NCBI RefSeq assembly: GCF_030272615.1
Contig: NC_081406.1
Location: forward strand, 219,592,997-219,654,996
Direction of reading: 5' to 3'
Length of the DNA: 62,000 nucleotides
Source of the DNA: Cryptomeria japonica
Taxonomy: Eukaryota; Streptophyta; Pinopsida; Cupressales; Cupressaceae
Each line of letters begins with the position of its first letter. Position 1 is the first letter of the stretch. The notes below the pieces were generated by a model, which saw nothing but the letters and a program-made list of their open reading frames with translations, searched no databases and was not told the origin of the DNA. Shown here piece after piece: positions 11,856-23,050 of the stretch. The position numbers and the translations under genes are program-made.

Positions 11856-12240
11856 TCACTGACTTTGTAGCTCATGATATGGTATACTTTGGTTGGTGTT
11901 AAGAATTTTCAATATTCTTGTATGCACATGTTGGTTGTTGTGAACCATTTTTATCTTAACTTGCAAGATGTAGGATAGCCATTCAAAATAGAAATATGCA
12001 CCTTCAATTCTGCTTTGTTCATATGGATCTCCAATTTTCACAATAAATCCTCCCAACTTGAGATGCCACAACTAATGATGAGGTCACATTTGATACATGT
12101 TTTAATGCAACTTATTGCAACTTTATCTCCATGGAGTAGTGAATTGCAAAATGATTGAGCCATATACCGTCTAAGACACTAGTATTGATTGTTTGTCAGA
12201 GTAGCAATTGTATTGAAAAAAATGTCACCACAATCTGATA
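11856..12240 (-). pseudogene. OTU-like cysteine protease region at the Helentron N-terminus
   Basis: The minus strand near 12230 reads CGDIFFNTIATL, followed by LRRYMAQSFCNSLLHGDKV, then in a shifted frame (11856-12071) LKLGGFIVKIGD and EWLSYILQVKIKMVH. This order resembles the OTU fold: a GDxxFFxxIA nucleophile helix, LR helix, WGG segment and a final strand with I-V-H character. The nucleophile Cys is not visible at its expected place. OTU domains are known in Helentrons. Similarity is by pattern only and several frame breaks lie inside it. Confidence 0.5.
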
Positions 12241-12447
12241 TTAACAACACATGTTTTCACCAGGGCAAACTTTAAGAAACCCCCCCCTTGGATAAGGTGT
12301 AAAAACCTAGCGAAAGCTATATAATTCTCGAGGAAAATTTTAATTTTACTGGTGAATTTTTGCGGTTTATGAAGAAAAATAATAATTTCCATTGGCGAAT
12401 TAGTTGTGATCACTCAAAGTTTGTGAAAAATTATGGCAAATTGTAAT
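12241..12447. other. AT-rich spacer with a C7 run and GGCGAATT motif
   Basis: A run of seven C at about 12280-12287 and the phrase ATTGGCGAATTAG near 12393 are the only notable items. The latter phrase recurs upstream of both hAT copies (near 43163 and 47354). No coding potential is seen. Confidence 0.3.
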
Positions 12448-12612
12448 GTTTTTAAAACCATAAAAAATATTTGCATTAGTGATTTCAACCTATTTTCAAA
12501 CCAATAAAAAAATATATTGGCAATTTCAACCTATTTTCAAACCATAAAAATAAAATATTGGTGATTCCAAGCTATTTTCAAACCATAAAAAAATATTGGC
12601 GATTTCAAGATA
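12448..12612. repeat. Tandem repeat, ~41-bp unit, about four copies
   Basis: The phrase GATTTCAACCTATTTTCAAACCATAAAA recurs with starts near 12481, 12522, 12563 and 12601 (steps 41, 41 and 38), plus a partial copy before the first. Copies differ at a few positions. Each unit ends with a TTGGCGATTTC-like phrase. Confidence 0.75.
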
Positions 12613-13400
12613 TTAAGTCATTAAAACACGTGGCACACAATCGTCAACTCTCTGCCTGAAAGACTGCCCATTAGAAATTATCGCGACCTAGAGACAGGCC
12701 CTTACGACTCTATCTCCAACTCATAAGCTGAAAATGCTAAGCCTTCATTACCTCGAGATCGAGCAATTGAGGGAAACTGAACTGCCACTTGCCAATTCTC
12801 GACCACAAAATGTTAAGTCCTCATCACCGCAACGACTTGGAGATAGTGGTAACTTGAACCCCTGTCGCGTACTTGCCAACATAAAATTGTTTATCTCTTA
12901 ACCACTAGCACTTCACTTGCAAGTTTGTGGCTTGATCAAGTCTTCAGACATTTGACTTCGTGAGCTGGCGATAACCATAAAATTTAACCACAAACTGTTT
13001 AGTCACTAGCTCATGACCTAAAAATGCTAACATTAAACAAACATGAGAGCTAGTGACAACTGCATGAAATGAGTTACTCACTAACTCTCGCGGCTATAAT
13101 GTATGACATCAGACCAACTCGAGACCTCGCGACCAAAGCAATTTCACTAACAATCTCTAGCTTGGTAACATAAAACGCTAACACCCAAAAAGCTAGAGAC
13201 CTCACAATGTAAACCCAAACCGACTTGTCGTCAGCCCACGGCTTGATCATGTCTTCAAACATTTTACCTTGTGAGCTAGCGATAACCATAAAAATTAACC
13301 ACAAATTATCTAGTCGCTAGCTCGCAACCTAAAAATGCTAACATTAAACAAACATGAGAGATAGCGACAACTATGGTGGCAAGCTAATATGTACGAGGAA
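12613..13400. repeat. Dispersed repeat family with GAGCTAGCGATAAC-like motifs, left tract
   Basis: A roughly 100-bp block at 12958-13062 is repeated at 13268-13372 (offset about 310 bp; both include TAAAAATGCTAACATTAAAC and CATGAGAG). The stretch 13071-13225 matches 20190-20345 in the same orientation at about 80-85% by eye. Short phrases (GCTCGCAACC, GCGATAACCATAAAAT, TTAACCAC) recur throughout. It is CpG-richer than its neighbours and shows no coding frame. It may be the non-coding part of an old retroelement. Confidence 0.6.
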
Positions 13401-15530
13401 TTTTTAAGGCTTGGATGTTGACTCATTCTCGAGGGACTAGTTTGAAGGTTTCTCTTGAGTCAAGGTTGATTAGACAAGCGAGGACAATAGTTTCAGAGGC
13501 ATAAAATATTGGATAGCTTTTGAGTTAGAGATGGGAGATCATAGATTTCTCTGAGAAATTAGAGCTCGGGTTTCTTGTTGTCAAAGATTCTGAAGCAGAA
13601 TTTGTCCAATCAAGGAGGAATAAAATCAGAAAAAAATCATTCACAATAGATGAGCCTTAGCAGGATGCAGTGGATTTGATAGGCATGACTTCTAGAGTCT
13701 ATAGTCATGTTAAAAAACACCAAAATGATGATTTTTCATGTGAATGACCATCACCAAATGAAGTGTTAAAAGGTTATAAATACAATGGAGTGGTGACTTA
13801 ATTGGTAGAAGAGAAAAGAAAAATTTTTCATTTTCTGAGAGTGTTTTTTCCCTCAGAAACAAAGATGATGTTTGAGCAGGATCATACATGGAGTTGTTGG
13901 GTGCTCTACAATACTGGATGGGTGGTTTTTTGTTTTCTCCTATGTGAGTTTGTTTATTGTCAAAGGGGTTGTGAAAGTGAGAAGGATTGCCAGAGGGGGT
14001 GTGAAAGCCTTTTCTTATCAAGAAAGGCCAAGCATGGCACATCCTCTGCTTCTACTCTGCCATAGGATGGAAGGGGGTTTGAAGAAGGAGCCCATAGAGG
14101 AATGAAAGAAGGATTTTTTTGGGTGGGGAGTGGTAGCCAGTCATCTTTGTGACAACATGGAAGTTGCAACCCTTCCTCAACATATTACATTTACCCTAAA
14201 GCTCCTTTTTCCACTTTCCTTGATCGTGGGCATGAAGGCTCAAGCTCCTCTTTCCATTTTCTTTGTTCCTGGATATGAAGGCTTCCTCCTCTATTTGGAA
14301 ATGATCTGTTGGATAGAACATAACATCTAACATTCCATCTGAAGGCATCAGGGTGAAAATGGTATGGATCAAGTAGTTTTGCAATTTGTATAGTCATTGG
14401 GGTTCCTTTTCTGGTTCCAGTAGTGATTCTAGACTCTAGGTGAAGGGAGCAAGTTGTATAGTCATTCATAGAGCAAATGAAAAGCATTTAGTGTCAAGCT
14501 TTGTGCAGGTTCTTGAAGGAGATATATAAATTTATTTTGTGATGATTGACGAAAGTAGTAATTTTATTCATCAGAAATTAAATTCTAATCTATTTCTCTC
14601 CGATGTATAATTCTATCTCTTTCAAATGATCAAAATCATGAGTTTTAACTTTTTCATTTGTTGCATTGTTATGGTGTATGTAATTTTTCATTTAATGCTT
14701 CCTATTATGCCTAGGAATGCAAAATTTTTGTTAGTTTGGAATCATATTAAGGATTCACCTCATTGTAATTAGTGGGCAGATTATAGGTATGAGTAAATGC
14801 CAACTTTATGGAGGAGGGAAAACATGTACATGGTAGTCATAGAACACCTCCATATATATTACATAAACATCCATAGCATATAAAATCATAAGAGTATTAA
14901 GAATGAAAGTATCAAACACCACAAAAGATAGGAATACAACATAATTAGTAAAACATGCATGTAACTTAATTAAAAGGAATATCTTTTAAGGATCCAATTC
15001 CATGATAGATGATATAGACAAATCACAATTTCATAATCAAAGGAAAACAAGAAAACATATTCACCCACAATGAATCAACTATTATAATTGGAAGGTCACT
15101 TCACCAAGTCAACATCAAGACAACAAACCAGTGCCTTATCCTACAGCATAGAGTCACTTACAATTCAAAGACAACCTGATAATAAACTTCAATAAGATTA
15201 ATTTGCAGATAAATAGGAATGAATATGCCATTACATAGACAACCCAGATTCATATGTAAAATGAAAAACCCTTGACCATTTAATTCACAGTGAAAACATA
15301 AATTCAACACAAAGACAATTACATGAAGATCTCAAACTACAAATGATATTGATATTATATTCATAATGATATCAGAAAGTAAATTCAAAATGCGATTCAG
15401 TTATGCACTTATCAAATTCTTGAATAGTTGAATTATTATAACTATATAAGAGTTTTCAACATCAATAAAAGTGGCCAACTGGCCATCCCTCTCTACCGAT
15501 CAAAAACAACAAGTCACCATCCCTCTCAAA
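13401..15530. other. No recognisable gene; TATA-like site near 13774
   Basis: Frames of 110 and 98 codons (13710-14042 and 14191-14487, minus strand) have no recognisable motif and overlap frames on the other strand. A plus-strand GGTTATAAATACAATGG lies at about 13771-13787 and could be a promoter TATA box of an unrecognised LTR, but no partner repeat was seen. A 20-bp phrase GGTTGTGAAAGTGAGAAGG is imperfectly duplicated at 13966-14010. The stretch 14500-15530 is AT-rich with nothing notable. Confidence 0.3.
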
Positions 15531-15559
15531 TTAATCTTGGAATCCTTTTATAAGATGAG

Positions 15560-18500
15560 GATTCAACAAGCTTAGAGTTACTGTGAGGAATCTTGGGTAG
15601 CAACCTGACATTTCTTCTTTTTCTTTAGCATGGCTTGTCACCTGTCCATCTCTTTGTCTATTGGCCAACTGAATGCCTTTACCTCTTCCAACTTTGCAAC
15701 TGAATCTATCCATTTGGCATCTATAACTACCTTGGCCTCAACAATAAACTTTACATGGTCAACCTCAACCTTGAATAGTGAATCAAGCATACCATTAAGG
15801 AAATCCACAACAACCTGTTCATCTATATGCTTGATTATTTCTTCTTTCTCCAGAATCAAATCAAATTCACTGGTCTAATTAGAAACTAATTTCAAATCTC
15901 CATTACTACCATAAATTGAAGGCACCAATTTACTATAACCTTCCCCAAAAGTCTGCAATTTTTCATTTATAAGCACATCCTTCCCTGTGAAAAATGCATA
16001 AGCTGCATTCATTACCTCCACCATGTCTTTAGTGTGACTGATCTTGGGAGGGAACTTGTCACTATACATCATTGCAGTATCTAGCTTATCCATTAATCTA
16101 CTTCTTCTTGACCAAACATTGAACAAAGGTCCAAGAAAAGAGACAACCTCAGAGGATGTTTTACTTGCCTCTTTCAAAGAAATGTGCAAATCATGCACTA
16201 CCATCAATTTTCCTTTCAATACATTAATCTCGTGTTTCATAATTCTTGACACAATAGAGATAGCCTTGACATTTTTTTCCTTTTCAAGCTTTTCAATTTT
16301 CTCTGTGTATTCCTCCATTTTTGCTATCACATCAACTGGTATTTCTTGTACTTGTTCTGTAATATGTATTAGAGGGGGCTCATTTGCATTTTTTTCTTTT
16401 AACTCCACTAACTCTTCCTCCAGAGCACTCTTCTTCATCAATGTCTCTTCATATTTTTTAATTGGCTATATGTTTCTATGTATCTTCTTGACAAATCCTC
16501 TGTTTTTGATATATTCATGAAAAAAACTTGAGTAAAAAATGAGGCAATCTCCGTGTCAATTGTGTTCTACAAATTCCAGAGCATTCTATAAACTTTCTTT
16601 TCTACTTGGATATTTAGAAGGTGGGGCTTTTGAGTGGAAGGGGCTAAAGACCAAGCAACAAGTGTCTTTGACTTAGGATTAAACCCCGATCCTCTTATTA
16701 CATCTCCAATTTCAAATTCAGTTTTAAACATTGGGTCCTCTTTCTTCCTAATCTGATCAATAATAAAAATAGACTGGATATCCTAGTCAGGCATCATAAT
16801 CATACTAGTACTCTTAATCAAGTGTCTTTCCTGTTCCATAGATATTTGCTCCATGTCAAGATCATATTCCTACAGTGCCTTGATGATCTCCTTTTTCTTT
16901 TCTACATTTCCTTCCTCTATGATTAGATTTTGTCTTAATTGATTTTGTTTCAACCTTGTCAAAAAACTTTTAAATTCATTTGACTTAATAAAGTCATCAT
17001 CTTTCATGAACTCATTTGACAACATCACATGCTTATCAAAGCCTTGAGCAAGGGCTTTGTTTGTTTTTCCATGTTCTTCATTCTGCCCTTCTTCTCTAAG
17101 ATGTGTCCTTATTTGATGAAAGTAGCATCCTTTTTCTGTAACAATTGCTCTAGCAGGGTCTCTCCTCACAATTGTACTGACCTCTTTGGTTTTTTGTTTC
17201 TTTGCAGCTGGCACTCGGGTAGATTGAACTTCATCCCCACTCTCTACATCATCAACATACACACTAAGTGGCCTCTTGCCATATGAAGAATGTCCATCTT
17301 GGGGGTCTTGCTGTTGAGCAACCACTTCTAGAATTTGAGGCATTTGTTCCATCAGAGTTTCATATAAACTCAACATTTTGTTAATCCTCTCTAGGTATGG
17401 GTTATCAAGGCAAAAGCCTGAGAAACTAGGGTCAATAACCTTCAATTCTGCTTCAACTCTCATCAATTTTTTCCATTTTCTTCTCCTTTCTTGTACTTCC
17501 TCTTTTCTCAGCAAATTTCTAACCACATCTTCATCATCCAATGGTTCATGGTCCTTTATTGTGGCACAAGGTGTCATTTTTGGCAATGCACATTTAATAA
17601 ATTATTCAAGATCACAGAATCTAGACACAAAATTAACCAACCTATACTATTTAAGTAAATTATTTACTTCATCAAAGGAACTCCTACCAATGATAAAAGT
17701 AGACACAACCCAAAGCCTAGGAAGAAGAGAAACCTTCCTGTGTTTGTCAAGGTATTCTTTTTCAACTAGGGTCAATTGTCAAATAAACTCCATAAAAGCA
17801 ATCCTAATTGGAACAAATTTTAGTAAAATATGGGGAGGCTAAGGACACCCATAGACTTTGATCACAGTAAAGTTATGAAAAAATAAAAATTCCCCCTAGT
17901 TATGTGAAATAGACCTATTTGGAACATACTAGTAAGGTCTCAAAACTCTCCTAACATTAATTGAAAATTGTTCCCTATTTTTTCCTATCATTTCCATAAT
18001 TGGCAAAACAATCCAATTTTCAAAGAAAAGGAAAGAAGAATGGGGAGAACTACCATCCCAAACCTGGGTCCATCTCTCTATTGGCATTAAGACACCCAAT
18101 TCTTCTTTGAAAATCTCAAATTCTTTATCCATGAACTCAACATTATAGAACAAGATTAAATGCATCAACAATGAATAATGCTTGAATGTAGGGTTGGGTG
18201 CACCACTCTAAATTTCAAATAGAGCATTATGAATGTGTTCAACCACATAGCCCACATAATCGTAATCTTTGTTACAATTTGGGTGTTGAATGTCCATAGC
18301 CATCATTAGTAATTCAGCTGACACTATTGAATATCCATCAAAACCCAACACTTTGCATAATGCATAGATTGTATAATGCATATAATGGTGGAAATGTGTG
18401 ATGTCAAATGGTGGTTCGATACTATCTGGAATTATAACTGGTTTTCTATTCACCCTAGGTATGTATCTGGCCATTGCATGCTTCTTGATAACACCTTTGT

Positions 18501-19014
18501 ATTTGTCATAATCCTCTGCAATCTGCTCCAAATCTATATCTGTACATGTAGCACCAGTAATCTGGAAAGCTTCAACAAAGCTAGCTCTGTTAATTGAAAC
18601 TAGGGAAGATTGGTTCTTTCTTCTGATTACCCTAGATAATGGGCAATAGTGTTTGGCCAACTCTTTGATCAAATCCACATCAACATACATATCTGGCATA
18701 ATTAACTTTGCCACATTTAAATCTCAAGGGTTTGACATCATGACACCCTTACCCCTATCATTCCAGAAATAATGAAACAGAGAAGAACCATTCATATTAA
18801 GCGTAGTCGGGTTTATGCATTGGCTCTATAAATCTTTCCATGCCAAATCATTTGTATTCAAAGCAACAGAAGTCCCTACCAGCAAATCTACAAATTCTTC
18901 TTTGTATTTCTTAACCATTTTTTCCTTAGTGGCCTTGGGCTTGGAACCTCCAGGTCCTCCACTTGTCATGGCCTTGGGCTTGGAACCTCCAATTCCACTC
19001 ATCACCTTGCTCAT
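15560..19014 (-). pseudogene. Intronless ~1,100-codon pseudogene of unrecognised TE-associated family
   Basis: On the minus strand one frame runs from an ATG at 19014 to 16870, interrupted by stop codons but not by shifts (segments 19014-18826, 18714-18208, 18171-17929 and 17586-16870 share one phase). A shift then leads to 16441-15875, and the same new phase continues at 15859-15638. The N-terminus repeats GGSKPKA twice. The middle contains YCPLSRVIRRK, PPFDITHFHHYMHYTIYALC and MDIQHPNCNKDYDY; next comes a Lys/Arg-rich segment with ERRRKWKKLM and PAAKKQKTKE (possible nuclear signal). The C-terminal part is Glu/Lys-rich coiled coil. I recognise no named family and no enzyme motif. Lack of introns, flanking repeats and decay suggest a protein of a large retroelement or another mobile element rather than a host gene. 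Confidence 0.7.
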
Positions 19015-19049
19015 TTTATCCCCAAGAGAAAAACTTAACTAATTTTCTA

Positions 19050-20400
19050 AAATTTTCCCACACCCAACACTCCAAATTCTTCAACATTGTTGCAGAGCTC
19101 TATTCACTGGATTACCTCAAAGATAGAATGCATTAATGCAATTCTACAAAATGTTGGCTCGATCATGCAATTTATGGTATTTGGGAGCCGTCACTTCTCT
19201 CAAGTCTCATTAATTACCACACTTGCATGAACTAGCTACTGTGGCATTAATTCAAAGCTGAAGTACTCAAGTGAAATTTGAATTCATGCCCTTCTATTTG
19301 ATTGGCGATTGCCATTCAAAATTTTTATAGAACCTGGAAAACAAGTCCATGTGTCAATCCCCATCTTTAATCGCACACTCACAACCAGTTATAATAATTT
19401 GGAAAGTATTTGACAAGTTAGCGACAATGCTACCAAATCCTCTTAATCACAAGCTCGCAACCCCTTTTATGAATCCTCAAATAATCTCGCGAGTGAGCGA
19501 CAACCATTGATCTTCATCAATACCTTCAGTCGCAACTTCACAACAACATTTGTAATATTCTTTCTTTACCTGTGAGCTGGCGACCACTGCAAATCTAACA
19601 AAATAACTTATTTCATCGCAAGCTCACAACTCAAAAGTTAACGTGACTTAAACCCTTGTGATCCTGCAACAACAAGAAACTTAACCACCATCGCATGCTC
19701 GCAACACTTTTTGAAATAAGAATTACAAACCCGTGAGCATGCGATGACCACAAAATCAGACCAAAACTTAACTATCACTAGATCGCAACATAAAATGCTA
19801 AACAACTTCAAAACCTACAAGGAAGCAAAGAAACCAACTAGGCTGCGATACCAACTACATCACATGATCACAAATTAAAATGACTTAACTGCGAACACCT
19901 CGTGACCTTGCGATAACATAAAATCACACCCAGTCACAACCTCGCAACATAAAATGGTCAAGTGCAAAACATCTTGCGAGGTAGCGACAACTAAAATCTC
20001 CTAGTACTCGCAAGTTCATGACTTAAACTGACTTGATGATAAAGGACCTGCGAGCTAGCGATAACAATAAAATCTCAAAAAAATTTATCTCTTGACCGCA
20101 GCGACCTAGTGAGTACCAACAAAAATCAATGTTTTATGTTAATTATCATCATAAACAAGTGCGAGCAGTGGCACACAGACCATTAATGACTTACTTGCTA
20201 ACTCTCACAGCTATAATGCATGGCATCAAACCAATTTGAGACCTCATGACAAAAGAAATTTCATTAACAATCTCCAGCTCGCTAACATAAAATGCTAACA
20301 CTCAAAAAACTAGAGACCTCGCGATTTAAACCCAAACCAACACTCGCTAACTTGCCACTTAAATTGTTAAACATAAAATTTATCTGTGAGTTAGAAATGA
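19050..20400. repeat. Dispersed repeat family with GAGCTAGCGATAAC-like motifs, right tract
   Basis: From about 19400 to 20400 the phrases CTCGCAACxxxxAAATG, GCGATAACxxAAAATC and GCGAGCTAGCGA recur every 50-100 bp. The part 20190-20345 matches 13071-13225 closely. The stretch 19050-19400 upstream of the pseudogene start is ordinary AT-rich sequence that may hold its former promoter. No clean LTR borders, primer site or target duplication could be found around the two tracts. Confidence 0.55.
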
Positions 20401-20675
20401 AACATTAAACATGTCTCATTGTCTGACTAACCATTCGACCACACTTGATGTTGACATGGACAAATAAAGACAGGACAATTGAGATTTTCAATGCATGACA
20501 ACTTTGGTTTACTAGCCAACTAAGACAAAAAAACAAACACAAAACCCTAATCGCCATGAACATCACGTTAAGCATTTAATGTAGAATACTAGAAAGGTTC
20601 TAATAGTTATGCAATATGAATAATTTTATGGATCTTGTGACACAAATTGTTGCATTTCATGTTCAACATAATGTG

Positions 20676-20680
20676 GAACT
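20676..20680. repeat. Target-site duplication GAACT, left copy of the Tat element
   Basis: GAACT directly precedes the left LTR; GAACC directly follows the right LTR at 39642-39646. One C/T difference is explained by later mutation. A further GAACC at 43869-43873 follows the duplicated LTR end. Confidence 0.75.
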
Positions 20681-21180
20681 CGATGCTCTGCAAAATGGAA
20701 GGATTATTAGAAAATCCTGTTTAATTGCTACACACACAAAGAGAAGCACAAGAAACAAGTGTTAGTTGTTAGTGTTAGTAAATCAAAGATTAAACACTAT
20801 CCTAAGCAAGCATATCAAGAAAGACACTACACGACAAATAGAAAACTTAATGAATCTAAGAAATGTAGCTAAACATCTCCATATGCTCTCTACCATGTTG
20901 GTAGCTTCTCCTTCCTTGTTCCTCTCCTCTCCAAGTTCCAAATGAGTGTAGCTCTCAGCAACTTTTTGCACTATGGATTCCTTATAGAGGTTCAAGATTG
21001 AAAATGATTAACTATGCAAATGCCAATGTAAACAAAAGCTAAAATGAGAGATTGTCTAATTAGCTGATATTAATTTTAAGCCAAAAGAGTGTATGTAAAT
21101 GGTTATACTAGAATGCTCTCTCTAAAAATGACTATAAGTTAAATGCATACAAGTTTTCAGGATCTGGATATTCAAGAAAT

Positions 21181-21196
21181 GAGCTCTATTTATAGG
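21181..21196 (-). promoter_or_regulatory. TATA box in the 3' LTR
   Basis: The minus strand reads CCTATAAATAGAGCTC, a strong plant TATA box. In the equivalent 5' LTR it would start transcription about 30 bp downstream. Here in the 3' LTR it would direct transcripts leftwards into flanking DNA. Confidence 0.65.
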
Positions 21197-21580
21197 TAAA
21201 ATGGAGAAATGGATTGTTGAGATTGAGTAATCTCAACAAGGGTCAGGATTGAATGGTTTAAGATCCATGTGAGGGCTTTCAACCCAATCCTAGGATGACA
21301 AGTGTCAACATGAGAGGGGTTGAGTGGAGAGGGAAGAAGCATTAAATGCTTGACATGACCTGAGGGTTAACTTGGGAGGTAAGGTTAAGGTTGAGTTGAG
21401 TGAATAAATTCATTATCCAAAGAATAATGCTTTTATCCAATGGATAAACTCTTGTGCAAGAGTTATTGAGGATAACCATGGTCAAAGTAATAAATACTTG
21501 AGGAGACACATGGGTCACATGAGGGTTGAGTTAGGGGTCAAAGTCCAGAACCATGGGTGCAAGCGGATCTAAACATAAAT

Positions 21581-21650
21581 GGTTATGTAAGAGCCATTAA
21601 TGGTCATGTAAGAGCCATTAATGGTCATGTAAGAGCCATTAGTGGTTTGG
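21581..21650. repeat. Tandem 21-bp repeat within the 3' LTR, three copies
   Basis: GGTCATGTAAGAGCCATTAAT-type units start at 21581, 21602 and 21623. The 5' LTR has only two (near 39048 and 39069). Since both LTRs are identical at insertion, one unit was gained or lost afterwards by slippage. Confidence 0.85.
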
Positions 21651-22195
21651 AAGACTTTAGAGGTTAAATTGTTGGACACATAAAGAATTAAATGCTTTTC
21701 AAAGACTTTGGAGTCTTTGAGAAGTGACTCCAAGTTGCTTAGGAATGTGACAATAATTAGGGGATTGATTAGGCTAATTAGGAAGGGGTTAGAAGAATCT
21801 AGAAGGGGTTTAGGATTGCAAGTGGGTTTGGTGGGTGAGGGAAAATAGGATTTTTATTAAAATGAAATTCATTTATTTCAACAAATAGGTGCAACTTGCA
21901 TTTTTAGGAGAATGCGAGTGGAGGGGGATTTAAAGATTTAAATAAATATTTTATTTATTTATTTAAAAGAGGAAAGGGGATTAAATTAAATAAATAGGAT
22001 TTATTCATTTAATCGATTGTGAATTCAGTTTAATGAATTAATTAAAATAAATTGAATATTTTATTTAATTAATAGGAGAATGTTTGAAGATGAATTAATG
22101 AAATGTTAATTTAATTAAGTGATGGCTAGTGGGTTTTTAATCAAATAAATATCAAATATTCATTTAATTAAACTGGATAGATTTATGTGACTACA

Positions 22196-22208
22196 TTTGC
22201 CCCTCTTT
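22196..22208 (-). promoter_or_regulatory. Polypurine tract of the Tat element
   Basis: The minus strand reads AAAGAGGGGCAAA directly before the 3' LTR start TGTAGTC. The purine run broken by one C fits the plus-strand primer position. Confidence 0.75.
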
Positions 22209-22739
22209 GAGACGGTATCGTTTATCGTGTCGTTTCAAAGAAAGAAAAATAAGTATGAAGAAATAAGCCCCATAAAATGTTAATTTAATGGGAGGTATGC
22301 CCCCTCGAGAGATGGGTCAAAAATTTTGAAAAATCGGGCAATCTCTCGAAAAAGAATGAAAAAATGGCAGGGAGGTAGAAGAGAAGAAATAAGTAATATT
22401 AGTGAAAGAATGGAAGAATTTAGAGATAAAACTGAGAAATGGGAGGTCCTGGAAGTTCACAGGGACCACGACGGTGAGCGAGGGAAAAGTAGGTTTACGA
22501 AAAAGGGTATATACGGGGGTGAAGGGGTAAAAACAAGGTTATTTGCATTCATCTCCATAGTGATTCAAAGCTCTGATAGTGACATTTTTGAAAGAGCAAG
22601 CAATAGTTAGGATGCCGGTACTGATAGCAGATCATCGGCTAGAGAGAGTTCATCGATTTCAGCGGCCAGATGACTATGGGCCAGTGGTACGCAAATTTGA
22701 AATTTTGTTTTTCATGCATTTTTTATGTCTTTTTTGAAG

Positions 22740-23050
22740 TGTCCAAGTTGAATCAAAACAATAGCGCTAAAACTATGTTTTGACATTGTTGTCAAGTAAA
22801 CTAGCACTTTTGTGCCACTATCGCGCTATTGCATAGTGGTTTTAGTGCTTTTGGAAGTTGTCGCACATTTGAGTAGTTGTTTTAGTGCTAATGCAGTTTG
22901 AGCGCTATTGAGTCTTGGTAGCGCTATTGTTTTGACATGGTGCTATTGTGTAGTTGTTCTAGAACTACTATTTGTTTAGCGCTAGTGTGTAGTGGTTAGA
23001 GCACAATTGTTAGCAGAGTAGTGTTGTTGTTAGTAGAGTAGCGCTATTGT
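22740..23050 (+). repeat. Array of degenerate AGCGCT-core motifs inside the PMD intron
   Basis: About ten copies of a phrase like TAGCGCTATTGT or TTTAGTGCTxxTG occur at irregular spacing of 20-40 bp. A related array in the opposite orientation lies at 37791-38072, next to the 5' LTR. Confidence 0.6.

Larger units (their letters stand above)
6652..12240 (-). mobile_element. Decayed Helitron, Helentron/Helitron2-type RepHel-endonuclease
   Basis: Minus-strand reading frames, broken by stops and shifts, show in order an OTU-like region, a CxxC-type zinc-finger segment, a Helitron-like N-terminal region, a Rep nuclease, a PIF1-like helicase and a C-terminal endonuclease/exonuclease/phosphatase domain. 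This architecture is that of rolling-circle Helentrons, which carry OTU and AP-endonuclease-like domains, and not of the common plant Helitron that encodes RepHel plus RPA-like proteins. No element ends (terminal hairpin, 5'-TC/CTRR-3' or Helentron terminal repeats) could be set, so only the coding remnant is bounded here. The many stops mean it cannot make a functional transposase. Confidence 0.82.
20681..22195 (-). repeat. 3' LTR of the Tat element (1515 bp)
   Basis: Direct partner of 38148-39641. A 70-codon minus-strand frame (20783-20995) is open in both LTRs (38250-38462 in the other) with a few substitutions and no stop; significance is unknown. The 21-bp length difference between the LTRs equals one extra copy of a 21-bp unit at 21581-21643. 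Confidence 0.92.

Noticed and set aside
13771-13787. Promoter of a plus-strand gene at 13.8-14.1 kb
   Set aside because: A TATA-like sequence exists, but the following frames lack any recognisable protein features and overlap open frames on the other strand.
16044-16520. 158-codon plus-strand Ser/Phe-rich ORF
   Set aside because: Antisense shadow of the coiled-coil part of the unknown pseudogene.
12613-20400. The two GAGCTAGCGATAAC-type tracts as LTRs of one large element enclosing the unknown pseudogene
   Set aside because: Similarity is patchy and internally rearranged; no common borders, primer site, polypurine tract or target duplication could be found.
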